Shown here one piece after another: positions 1 to 6,024 of a stretch of 10,039 bases of DNA; position 1 is the first letter of the stretch; every line of letters starts with the position of its first letter. Where the stretch lies: NCBI GenBank assembly GCA_905236495.1, contig CAJOPV010000116.1, positions 1 through 10,039 on the forward strand. Reading direction: 5' to 3'. The position numbers were made by a program, and so were the translations under genes. The stretch is from an uncultured Christensenellaceae bacterium (GTDB lineage Bacteria > Bacillota > Clostridia > Christensenellales > Aristaeellaceae). The notes beneath the pieces were generated by a model, which was not told where the DNA came from, did no database searches, and worked only from the letters and a program-made list of their open reading frames with translations.

Positions 1-26
1 ATGGATGGTCTCCCCCGCGCTCGTTC

Positions 27-1373
27 TTACCCCAGCTTCACCGACCCGTTGGTAATCATGCGCCCGTTCTCCCGGCTGAAGAGCATGATGTTGTCGCCGG
101 AGAAGGAGATGCGCACCTTCTGCCCGATCTTATACACCACGCCGCCGAACACCACGGCGGTGAGCAGGAAATTGCCCACCCGGATGCGCACGGTGGTCTC
201 CATGCCGGTGGGCATGGCGCTGAATACTTCGCCCTCCACGGGGCCGTCGTCGTTGATGCGGATGAATTCAGGCCGCACGCCCAGCACGTAATCCCGCCGG
301 GTGGGGGCAGGCTTTTCGGCGTCGGTATCCTCCACCAGGCCGATGTGGTAATTGAAGGCGGTGTCCTTGTTGGTTTTTTCCACATAGCCGGGCTCCCTGG
401 CCTTCCGTTCCTTCTCGGCCCGGATCTCCGCCTGGGCCTGATCGTCCTGGGCGTACCAATCGGCGATCTTGAGGCCCCCGTTGGGGGTAAAGGCGGCTTT
501 CACGCCGTTGAGGAGGCTCAGGTTCAGTTCTTCGCCCTCCTGGTCGCCGGAGGCCTCGATGAAGTTCACCGCCGGGTTGCCCACGAAGTCGGCAACAAAA
601 AGATTGTTGGGCTTGTTATAAACGGTGAGGGGCTCGTCATACTGCTGCAAAACGCCGTTATCGATGAGGCAGATACGGGTCGCCAGGGTCATGGCCTCCA
701 TCTGATCGTGGGTCACATACACGAAGGTGGAGCCGGTGGAGAGATGCAGCCGCTGGAGCTCGGAGCGCATTTCCAGCCGCAGCTTGGCGTCCAGGTTGGA
801 CAGGGGCTCATCCATGAACAGCACCCGAGGCCCCGGGGCCAGGGTGCGGGCGATGGCGACGCGCTGCTGCTGACCGCCGGACAGCTCGCTGGGGTAACGA
901 TCCATGAACTGCCCGATCTTCACGATGGCGCTGACCCGATCGACGGCCCGCTTGATCTCTTCCTTGCTCAGCTTCCGGGCGGGGGCCTTTCCCGTTTCAT
1001 CCCGCTCCACTTCGCCGTTCTCGTTGACCCGGGCGCCGGATTCGTTGATGTTGCTCAGGCCGAAGGCGATGTTCTGGAACACCGTCATATTGGGCCACAG
1101 GGCGTAATTCTGGAACAGGAAGCCCACCCGGCGCTTGTTGGGGGGCACGTTGATGCCCAGGTCGCTGTCGAACATGGGCACGCCGTCGATGGTGATGCGG
1201 CCCTCGGTGGGGGTCTCCAGGCCGGCGATCATGCGCAGCGTGGTGGTTTTGCCGCAGCCGGAGGGGCCCAGCAGGGTCACGAAGGCGTTATCCTCGATCA
1301 CCAGGTCCAGGTGCTCCACGGCGTAATAGCCGCCCCACCGCTTGGTGACGTTTTTCAATTCAATTCTTGCCAT
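27..1373 (-). CDS. ABC importer ATPase (MalK/PotA/FbpC class) with two insertions
   Basis: This 448-residue cytoplasmic nucleotide-binding subunit hydrolyses ATP to power the importer encoded just upstream. The motifs are intact: Walker A GPSGCGKTT at residues 36-44, Q-loop glutamine 88 (LFQNYALWP), signature LSGGQ at 164-168, Walker B VLFMDEP at 184-190, D-loop SNLD at 192-195 and switch histidine 222 (VTHDQMEAM). A C-terminal TOBE-like regulatory region (about 362-448, starting VLGVRPEFIRI) places it in the MalK/PotA/FbpC class. Members are usually about 350-380 residues, so this one is long. The extra length lies in a segment near residues 107-136 and a charged, Ala/Glu/Lys-rich segment near 301-361. 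The ATG at 1373 follows GGAGG at 8 bases, and that site overlaps the end of the permease gene (15-base gap), so the genes are cotranscribed. The stop is 26 bases from the window edge, so what follows is unseen. The class is secure; the substrate is unknown. Confidence 0.95.
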   Translation of the reverse strand: MARIELKNVTKRWGGYYAVEHLDLVIEDNAFVTLLGPSGCGKTTTLRMIAGLETPTEGRITIDGVPMFDSDLGINVPPNKRRVGFLFQNYALWPNMTVFQNIAFGLSNINESGARVNENGEVERDETGKAPARKLSKEEIKRAVDRVSAIVKIGQFMDRYPSELSGGQQQRVAIARTLAPGPRVLFMDEPLSNLDAKLRLEMRSELQRLHLSTGSTFVYVTHDQMEAMTLATRICLIDNGVLQQYDEPLTVYNKPNNLFVADFVGNPAVNFIEASGDQEGEELNLSLLNGVKAAFTPNGGLKIADWYAQDDQAQAEIRAEKERKAREPGYVEKTNKDTAFNYHIGLVEDTDAEKPAPTRRDYVLGVRPEFIRINDDGPVEGEVFSAMPTGMETTVRIRVGNFLLTAVVFGGVVYKIGQKVRISFSGDNIMLFSRENGRMITNGSVKLG

Positions 1374-1388
1374 TGCTTTTTCCTCCCG

Positions 1389-3275
1389 TTACTTGCCGCC
1401 GCCGATGCCCGCGTCCAGGCTGGCGCCGGTGAGCTTATTCACCAATGCATTGAACACCAGGATCACCACAATCAGGATCAGGTTGATGCCGCTGGAGAAA
1501 GCGTACAGGCCCATTTCATCAAAGTACCCCAGCATGGTGGTGATGATCTTGCTCTGTCCGCACAAAAGCATGAACAGCGTCAGTTCCCTCAGGCACGTCA
1601 TAAACGGCAGCAGATAGCCGCTGATGATGCTGGTCTTCTGAATGGGGATGATGATCTGCAGCATCCGCCGCCACCAGGGAATATCCTGAATGATGGCGGC
1701 CTCCTCGATCTCGCCGGATAATTGCATCATGCTGTTCAGGGCGCTGCGGCTGGCAAAGGGGATGTATTTCACCGTGCCCGCCAGCACCAGCAGCAGGTAG
1801 GTGTTGTAAATGCCCACGTTGGAGCCGAACACGAAGAAGGCGACGCCCACAGCCAGGGAGGGCATCAGGTAGGGCAGAAAGGCCATGTTGTTCACATAGG
1901 CGGCCCACTTGCTGCGGCGGTTCTTGCTGACGCAGTAGCCGATCAGGGTGCCGATGGTGCCGGCAGCCAGGGCGCACAGGATCGCCACCAGCAGCGTGCC
2001 GCCAAAGGCGTTCCAGATCTCGCTGTTATACAGGATGCCCTTTTGCCCGTACATGCCGTTTTCCGTCACGTTTTCCGCCGTCATCCACCACTTGGTGGTC
2101 ATATGCCCCTCGATGCCGTGGGTGAGGAAGGAATAATCGCCGGGGTTGGGCAGGAAGGTTTCAATAGCGAAGAGGATGATGGGCATGATGCCCGTCGCCA
2201 GGGTAGTAATGATGAATAGGATCGCCAGGATGTATTTGCCCGCGTGCAGGTTCACCACGCTGGTCTGGCCCGATTTGCCGGTGACGGTGGTGAAATTCTT
2301 GCGGCCCGAGGTGGTGCGCTGGTTCACCAGCAGGATCAGGAACCCGAACACCATCATGATGACCGCCAGGATGCTGGCCTGCCCGATGCGGTCGCCCCGC
2401 ATGCCCACGTACTGGGTCGATAGGGTATTCAGCTTCAAATAGTGCGGGATGGGATAGGAGCCCATGGCGCTGGAGAAGACCAGCAGGATGGTGCTCAGGA
2501 TGGCGGGCTTCACCAAGGGCAGCGTGACCCGCAGGAAGGTCTTCCACCGGGGGGTATTCAGGATGGTGGCGGCTTCCTCCAGGTTGGCGTCCATGTTGCG
2601 GAAAATGCCGCCGATGAGGATATAGGCAAAGGGCGCGTAATGCAGCGCCAGCACCACGGAGGTGGGGAACAGGCCCTCGCACCACCAATGGGGCATGTTG
2701 ATATGCAGCAGGGAGGCGAACAGGCCGTCGTTGCCGCCGGTGACAGCGTTGCTGTTGAACAGGTTCTGCCACAGGACAGCCAACGTCCATTGGGGCATGA
2801 TGTAGGGGAAAATGAAGATGGAGCTTAGGTACTTTTTGAATTTCAGGTTGGTCCGCGTTACCAGATAGGCAAAGACGCCGCCGTAGAGGATGGCCCCAAA
2901 GCAGGCGAATATACTGATGAGCACCGAATTCATCAGCGGCGTCCACAGGTAGATGGAGGCAACGCTGCGGGTGACCCGCTCCCGCCCCACCCGGGTGGTG
3001 ATGGAGCCGCCGAACAGATTCGTCCAGTTATAGGTGGTATAGGTGCCTCCCAGCGCCTGGAACTGGGAATCTGCGGCGCCGGTAGCGGCGTCAACGCTGC
3101 CCGGATGCACAGCCACCGTGTCCTCCAGGATGGTTACCATGGGGAAGATGGTGGTTACGGTGAGGATGATGCCAAGCACCAGCAAAATGGCGTTCTGGGG
3201 CTTGGAAACATAGGTCCAGACCCCGTTCAGCTTCCGCCTGAAATTGCCGGGCTTCCGCGCTGCAATGGTAGTCAT
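1389..3275 (-). CDS. Fused two-module ABC importer permease (FbpB-like architecture)
   Basis: This 628-residue integral membrane protein forms the import channel. Two binding-protein-dependent permease modules are joined in one chain, so one copy could replace a permease pair. The first membrane span lies near residues 29-50, followed by an outside loop to about 113. Module 1 has an EAA loop at residues 234-253 (EAATILN...VTLP) and module 2 has one at 525-544 (EAAIIQD...IIIP). These are the sites that dock on the ATPase. In both loops the usual glycine is replaced, by Asn240 and Asp531. I chose the ATG at 3275 because GGGAGGAG sits 6-7 bases upstream. An in-frame ATG at 3356 would add a basic, non-membrane extension overlapping a hairpin and has no such site. 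The gene lies between the binding protein (110-base gap) and the ATPase (15-base gap). The architecture resembles iron, thiamine or phosphonate permeases, but the substrate cannot be read from it. Confidence 0.93.
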   Translation of the reverse strand: MTTIAARKPGNFRRKLNGVWTYVSKPQNAILLVLGIILTVTTIFPMVTILEDTVAVHPGSVDAATGAADSQFQALGGTYTTYNWTNLFGGSITTRVGRERVTRSVASIYLWTPLMNSVLISIFACFGAILYGGVFAYLVTRTNLKFKKYLSSIFIFPYIMPQWTLAVLWQNLFNSNAVTGGNDGLFASLLHINMPHWWCEGLFPTSVVLALHYAPFAYILIGGIFRNMDANLEEAATILNTPRWKTFLRVTLPLVKPAILSTILLVFSSAMGSYPIPHYLKLNTLSTQYVGMRGDRIGQASILAVIMMVFGFLILLVNQRTTSGRKNFTTVTGKSGQTSVVNLHAGKYILAILFIITTLATGIMPIILFAIETFLPNPGDYSFLTHGIEGHMTTKWWMTAENVTENGMYGQKGILYNSEIWNAFGGTLLVAILCALAAGTIGTLIGYCVSKNRRSKWAAYVNNMAFLPYLMPSLAVGVAFFVFGSNVGIYNTYLLLVLAGTVKYIPFASRSALNSMMQLSGEIEEAAIIQDIPWWRRMLQIIIPIQKTSIISGYLLPFMTCLRELTLFMLLCGQSKIITTMLGYFDEMGLYAFSSGINLILIVVILVFNALVNKLTGASLDAGIGGGK

Positions 3276-3316
3276 GCCTCTCCTCCCTTTCAAGATGATA
3301 TGGGTGGCAATGAAAG

Positions 3317-3352
3317 GGGCGGCGTGCCGGACGTAGGCCCGACGCGCCGCCC
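3317..3352 (-). promoter_or_regulatory. GC-rich intercistronic hairpin between binding protein and permease genes
   Basis: A perfect 8-bp stem (GGGCGGCG at 3317-3324 pairing with CGCCGCCC at 3345-3352) encloses a 20-base loop. It lies 33 bases past the binding-protein stop and 41 bases before the permease start. No run of T residues follows on the minus strand, so it does not look like a simple Rho-independent terminator. Hairpins in this position of importer operons often stabilise or partially terminate the message so that the binding protein is made in excess. That role is inferred here. Confidence 0.6.
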
Positions 3353-3385
3353 GCATTGCTAACGGTTGGATTCGTTATCCTGAAA

Positions 3386-4693
3386 TTACTTGCCGCTGAC
3401 GATACCGTCGATCCAGCCGCTCATTGCGCCGGAAACGGAAGCGCAGTAAGCCGGGTCTTCCACGACCAGCTTGCCCTCGTTCAGCCACCAGTCGTAGCCG
3501 CGGTCATTCATGACGGGATAGAGCAGTTTGTCGGTAGGATTGCCATTTTCATCCTTCTCATAGCCATCCTTGCTGTGATCCTGCATGCAGGCGGGCACGG
3601 GAGCATAGCCGCCCATGTCCTTGCCCCAAGCCTTAAAGCCTTCCTTGGTGGTAGTCATAAAGGCGATGAAGGCGCAGGAGGTCCAGGGCAGGGGGCTGGT
3701 CTTGGTGAGCATCAGGTAATGCTTGTAGGCATAGCCGCCGATGCCGGTGTAGCCGTCTTCGTAAGCCGCCACTTTCACATTGTTCCGGGAAGATTCAGCG
3801 GTTTCTTCCACGCTGCGCAGCTTGGAATACACCAGCAGGCCCGCCTGATCCTTGGCAGAGGTGGTGACCAGGGTGTTGCAGATGGGGCCGTCGTCCGCCT
3901 GCTCGTTGTACTGATCGCACCACAGATACACCCAGGTCAGGCCGTAGTTAGCGTTTTCGGCGGTGAGGCCCAGATCGGCGGCATCCTGCTTCATATCTTC
4001 GATCAGGGCGTCGTATTCCTCATTCTTGCCTTCCCAGGCTTCATAGGCTTCCTTGGCCCAGTTGGAATACTTTTCGCTGGTCATCATGTACAGGAAGTTC
4101 TTGCCCACGGGCTCGGAGTTGACGCCCATGAAAAGAGGCGCTTCGCCTTCGGCAACGAAATCCCACATGTTGGAGTAGGTCTTATCACCCAGGCAGTTGA
4201 ACATGAACACCTTGTTCAGGGTCTGCAGGGCCAGAGGATATTCGTTGTTCTCCTTGGCAACGCCTTCCGCGTTGGTCCAATCCAGGGGAACGAAGTTCAG
4301 CAGGTTCCCGGTATCCAGCATCTTGGTCTGGATCTGGTTGCCGTCCTGGATCAGCGTCATGGCAAAAACGTGGTTTGCACCATTCACGTCTTTATCCAGC
4401 TGACTCATAATATCGTTATTCTTGGGCTGCTGCCAGTCAAATTCCAGGGTGTAGGAGGGGTCGATGGTCTGAAGATAGGCGATGAACTCGGGCAGCGCGG
4501 ATTTGCCGCGGCTGGAGTTGCCCACGGCATAGAAGGTCTTGCCGTTGGATTCCTCAATGGCCTTCTTCGCCAGCTCTTCCAGCGTCATGGTCTGGGCCTG
4601 GGCGATCACGTCTTCCACGGATTCCGCAGACGCGATGGCGCACAGCGGAAGCACCATTACCAAAACAAGTACGAACGCGAGAATCTTTTTCAT
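3386..4693 (-). CDS. Secreted extracellular solute-binding protein of the ABC importer
   Basis: This 435-residue protein is the capture subunit that delivers substrate to the permease. It starts with a signal peptide (MKKI, then a hydrophobic core at residues 4-17) with a likely signal peptidase I site after ASA (residues 21-23). Cys18 is preceded by L-P-L, which is not a normal lipobox, so lipid anchoring is doubtful. The mature part has the size and aromatic-rich character of type 2 periplasmic-binding-like proteins and contains six cysteines. I see no paired tyrosines (YY) of the kind that bind iron in FbpA proteins, so an iron role is not supported. It is the first gene of the operon, with its own consensus promoter and an AAGGAAG ribosome site about 10 bases before the ATG. 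Binding-protein identity is supported by the signal peptide and gene order; the ligand is unknown. Confidence 0.88.
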   Translation of the reverse strand: MKKILAFVLVLVMVLPLCAIASAESVEDVIAQAQTMTLEELAKKAIEESNGKTFYAVGNSSRGKSALPEFIAYLQTIDPSYTLEFDWQQPKNNDIMSQLDKDVNGANHVFAMTLIQDGNQIQTKMLDTGNLLNFVPLDWTNAEGVAKENNEYPLALQTLNKVFMFNCLGDKTYSNMWDFVAEGEAPLFMGVNSEPVGKNFLYMMTSEKYSNWAKEAYEAWEGKNEEYDALIEDMKQDAADLGLTAENANYGLTWVYLWCDQYNEQADDGPICNTLVTTSAKDQAGLLVYSKLRSVEETAESSRNNVKVAAYEDGYTGIGGYAYKHYLMLTKTSPLPWTSCAFIAFMTTTKEGFKAWGKDMGGYAPVPACMQDHSKDGYEKDENGNPTDKLLYPVMNDRGYDWWLNEGKLVVEDPAYCASVSGAMSGWIDGIVSGK

Positions 4694-4740
4694 GCTATTC
4701 TCTTCCTTTCTGGTCGGCTTTTTGCCGTCCCGTACATTTT

Positions 4741-4768
4741 ATTATAATCCTTCTGAACAGCTTGTCAA
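4741..4768 (-). promoter_or_regulatory. Consensus sigma-A promoter of the ABC importer operon
   Basis: On the minus strand, TTGACA (4763-4768) and TATAAT (4741-4746) are both perfect matches to consensus, separated by 16 bases. Transcription would start near 4734, giving a leader of about 40 bases before the binding-protein ATG at 4693. The leader carries a short CGGC-TTTTT-GCCG inverted repeat (4715-4727), whose role is unknown. Confidence 0.85.
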
Positions 4769-4781
4769 GATACAAAAGGGG

Positions 4782-4800
4782 AAAAATGTGCAAAAATGTG
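4782..4800. repeat. Tandem 10-bp A-tract direct repeat upstream of the importer promoter
   Basis: AAAAATGTG occurs twice (4782-4790 and 4792-4800), exactly 10 bases apart and therefore on the same helical face. It begins 14 bases upstream of the minus-strand -35 box. Phased A-tracts there can act as an UP element or bend DNA, and direct repeats can also be operator half-sites. The sequence does not distinguish these. Confidence 0.45.
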
Positions 4801-4813
4801 TCAGGCCTCCAAC

Positions 4814-4845
4814 AAAAAAAGCCCGAAGGCGGTACGCCCCCGGGC
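4814..4845 (-). terminator. Rho-independent terminator of the Nudix-to-small-membrane-protein operon
   Basis: Read on the minus strand, GCCCG-GG-GGCG pairs with CGCC-TT-CGGGC around a 3-base loop (4821-4845), giving an 11-bp stem with two G-U pairs. Seven T residues follow immediately (4820-4814). It begins 20 bases after the stop of the 37-residue gene at 4865 and lies upstream of the importer promoter. It therefore ends the upstream operon. On the plus strand the stem is not directly followed by a T run, so it works in one direction. Confidence 0.92.
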
Positions 4846-4864
4846 GAAAAAACGCGAATGCCGA

Positions 4865-4978
4865 TCAAAATACGTTCAGCAGCGCCAGCAGGCTGGACCC
4901 CGCCATCAGCACCGCCAGGGCAATGCAAATCACCCGCACCCAGAATTTTTTCCTTTCCTGCTGTTTCCTGGTGGACAT
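4865..4978 (-). CDS. 37-residue single-span membrane protein
   Basis: This small open frame has a strongly basic N-terminus (Arg4, Lys5, Arg9, Lys10, Lys11, Arg15) followed by one hydrophobic segment at residues 16-34 and the end NVF. The positive-inside rule predicts the N-terminus in the cytoplasm. It starts 23 bases after the TSCPD stop, has a purine-rich AAAGGAAA ribosome site about 9-12 bases before the ATG, and is followed 20 bases later by a strong terminator. Position, ribosome site and charge pattern all support a real gene. The build recalls tiny Firmicutes membrane proteins such as Prli42 or DUF4044 members, but I cannot claim homology. No function is assigned. Confidence 0.68.
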   Translation of the reverse strand: MSTRKQQERKKFWVRVICIALAVLMAGSSLLALLNVF

Positions 4979-5001
4979 TTTTCCGTTTCCTTTCTATTAT
5001 A

Positions 5002-5247
5002 TTAAGCTTGCTGCGCCTGATACGCCTCGATGGCCCGGCTCAGCTGATCGGGGCAGGAGGTGCCGCCCCGGCACTGGACGCCGCGGAGCAGATTTTTCAC
5101 TTCCTCCGCCGATCTTCCCACCACCATTTTCGCCAGCCCCTGGGTGTTGCCCCGGCAGCCGTTGGTGAAGGCGCACTTGGTAATGACCCCGTCCTCGATC
5201 TCCAATTCGATCTGAGTAGAGCAGGTGCCCCTGGTTTTGTAAATCAT
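5002..5247 (-). CDS. TSCPD domain protein (TIGR03905-like), function unknown
   Basis: This 81-residue protein resembles the stand-alone TSCPD family of clostridia. It shows the opening YKTRGTCS, a central NGCRGNTQG and the naming motif TSCPDQL at residues 63-69. Cys9, Cys31, Cys59 and Cys65 are candidate metal ligands, with Cys25 as an extra. The same domain is found at the C-terminus of adenosylcobalamin-dependent ribonucleotide reductases, where it is thought to bind zinc. The role of the stand-alone form is not established. I chose the ATG at 5247 because family members begin just before YKT and because GGAAGGATGTAAGGAA precedes it. An in-frame ATG at 5283 would add 12 residues. It lies 42 bases after the acetyltransferase stop and 23 bases before the 37-residue gene. 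A possible own promoter overlaps the acetyltransferase stop. Confidence 0.9.
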   Translation of the reverse strand: MIYKTRGTCSTQIELEIEDGVITKCAFTNGCRGNTQGLAKMVVGRSAEEVKNLLRGVQCRGGTSCPDQLSRAIEAYQAQQA

Positions 5248-5283
5248 TTCCTTACATCCTTCCCATACATCGTTTGCCTGCAC

Positions 5284-5313
5284 AGTATATCACAGCCGGG
5301 GGTCGGAGCGCAA
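5284..5313 (-). promoter_or_regulatory. Candidate extended -10 promoter for the TSCPD and 37-residue genes
   Basis: On the minus strand, TGA-TATACT (5292-5284) fits the extended -10 pattern TGnTATAAT with one mismatch. A weak -35 (TTGCGC, 5308-5313) lies 18 bases upstream. The TG comes from the acetyltransferase stop codon TGA. A start near 5277 would leave about 30 bases of leader before the TSCPD ATG. This is a sequence match only. Confidence 0.35.
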
Positions 5314-5859
5314 GATGGCGCACAACTGCACGTCGGCGTACCGGCCCTTGTTGCGGATGCGCTGCCGCAGCACCCCTTCCGGCTGCATGCCCACGTGGGC
5401 CATCACCCGCCCGGAGGCGGGGTTGTCCGTTTCGTACTGCGCCTCGATGCGGTTCAGATTCAGCGTATCGAACCCGAAGGCGATCACCGCCCGGAGCGCC
5501 TCGGTCATGATGCCCTGGTTCCAGTAGGCCCGGCCCAGGCTGTAACCCACCTCGGCGCTGCGGTAATCCGCGTTCACCCACATGAAGCCCACCGTGCCGA
5601 TCATCCTCCCTGATTCCTTCAGCGTGACGGCGAAGGAGCCGGGCAGCCCATTTCGGTACTGCCGAATGGCGGAGCGAAGGAAGCGGCGGCTGTCCCACAC
5701 GGATCGGTGGGCGTCCCACAGCACGTGGCGGCTCACCTCCTCGTCCCGGGCGTAGGCGAACAGGTCCTCCGCGTCCCTCATTTTCAGGGGCCGCAGGATG
5801 AGCCTCTCCGTTTCCAACCGCGGCAGGCTGGAAAAAATACCCTCGAAAAACTGCGTCAT
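5290..5859 (-). CDS. GNAT N-acetyltransferase, RimJ/RimL type
   Basis: This 189-residue cytoplasmic enzyme should transfer acetyl from acetyl-CoA to an amine, often a protein N-terminus or a small metabolite in this family. It opens with the typical RLETERLILRPL (residues 14-25). The core strand is followed by the acetyl-CoA pyrophosphate loop YWNQGIMTEAL (112-122), where Q-G stands for the QxxGxG-like turn. Near the C-terminus come NLNRIEAQYETDNPAS and a GMQPEG turn, all normal for the Acetyltransf_3 group. Length is usual. The ATG at 5859 overlaps the stop of the 45-residue membrane gene as ATGA, so translation is probably coupled. Upstream in-frame extension to 5964 would merely read across that gene in another frame. 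The exact substrate cannot be inferred. Confidence 0.93.
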   Translation of the reverse strand: MTQFFEGIFSSLPRLETERLILRPLKMRDAEDLFAYARDEEVSRHVLWDAHRSVWDSRRFLRSAIRQYRNGLPGSFAVTLKESGRMIGTVGFMWVNADYRSAEVGYSLGRAYWNQGIMTEALRAVIAFGFDTLNLNRIEAQYETDNPASGRVMAHVGMQPEGVLRQRIRNKGRYADVQLCAILRSDPRL

Positions 5860-5993
5860 ACGGTCAGATCCCGCAGCATGGCGGCGGGCCCTTCCCTCAG
5901 GCCCCGCAGCAGCAGCAATACCCCCAGGGCCAGGAACAGCAGCAGGATCAGCATGCCCAGCCAATAGATCGGATGTTTTTCCTTCTTTTTCAT
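5856..5993 (-). CDS. 45-residue single-span membrane protein
   Basis: This short frame begins MKKKEKHP, runs into a leucine-rich hydrophobic segment at about residues 10-29, and ends with a charged tail (RGLREGPAAMLRDLTV). The basic N-terminus predicts an inside N-terminus and a tail outside or at the membrane face. GGAGG lies five bases before the ATG. The gene starts 31 bases after the Nudix stop, and its TGA overlaps the acetyltransferase ATG. The ribosome site, tight spacing and membrane pattern make a real gene likely. It may be mainly a coupling leader for the acetyltransferase, or a functional small membrane protein. I do not recognise a named family. Confidence 0.75.
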   Translation of the reverse strand: MKKKEKHPIYWLGMLILLLFLALGVLLLLRGLREGPAAMLRDLTV

Positions 5994-6024
5994 ATGATCC
6001 TCCGGCGGTTCAAAAAAATTTGAA

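Noticed and set aside
345..1721. A 458-codon plus-strand frame opposite the ATPase and permease genes.
   Set aside because: It crosses two genes with full conserved motifs on the other strand, and its translation is His/Gly/Ala-rich with no domain pattern.
3276..3356. An upstream ATG at 3356 as the permease start.
   Set aside because: It would add 27 residues, mostly basic, encoded by the hairpin region, with no good ribosome site. The ATG at 3275 has GGGAGGAG at the right spacing.
27..4693. Naming the importer as a ferric iron system (fbpABC).
   Set aside because: Fused permease and ATPase class allow it, but the binding protein shows no iron-type tyrosine pair and no iron-regulator site was recognised, so the substrate is left open.
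3356..4747. A 463-codon plus-strand frame opposite the solute-binding protein gene.
   Set aside because: Antisense shadow: the minus-strand product has a signal peptide, promoter and operon partners, whereas this one has none.
5860..5964. Extension of the acetyltransferase to an ATG at 5964.
   Set aside because: The extension is only the alternate-frame reading of the 45-residue membrane gene; the ATG at 5859 gives the normal family N-terminus and an ATGA overlap.
6009..6024. TTCAAA-AAAA-TTTGAA inverted repeat after the Nudix stop as a terminator.
   Set aside because: The stem is six base pairs and almost all A-T, and the next gene begins a few bases later with its own ribosome site, so termination there is unlikely.
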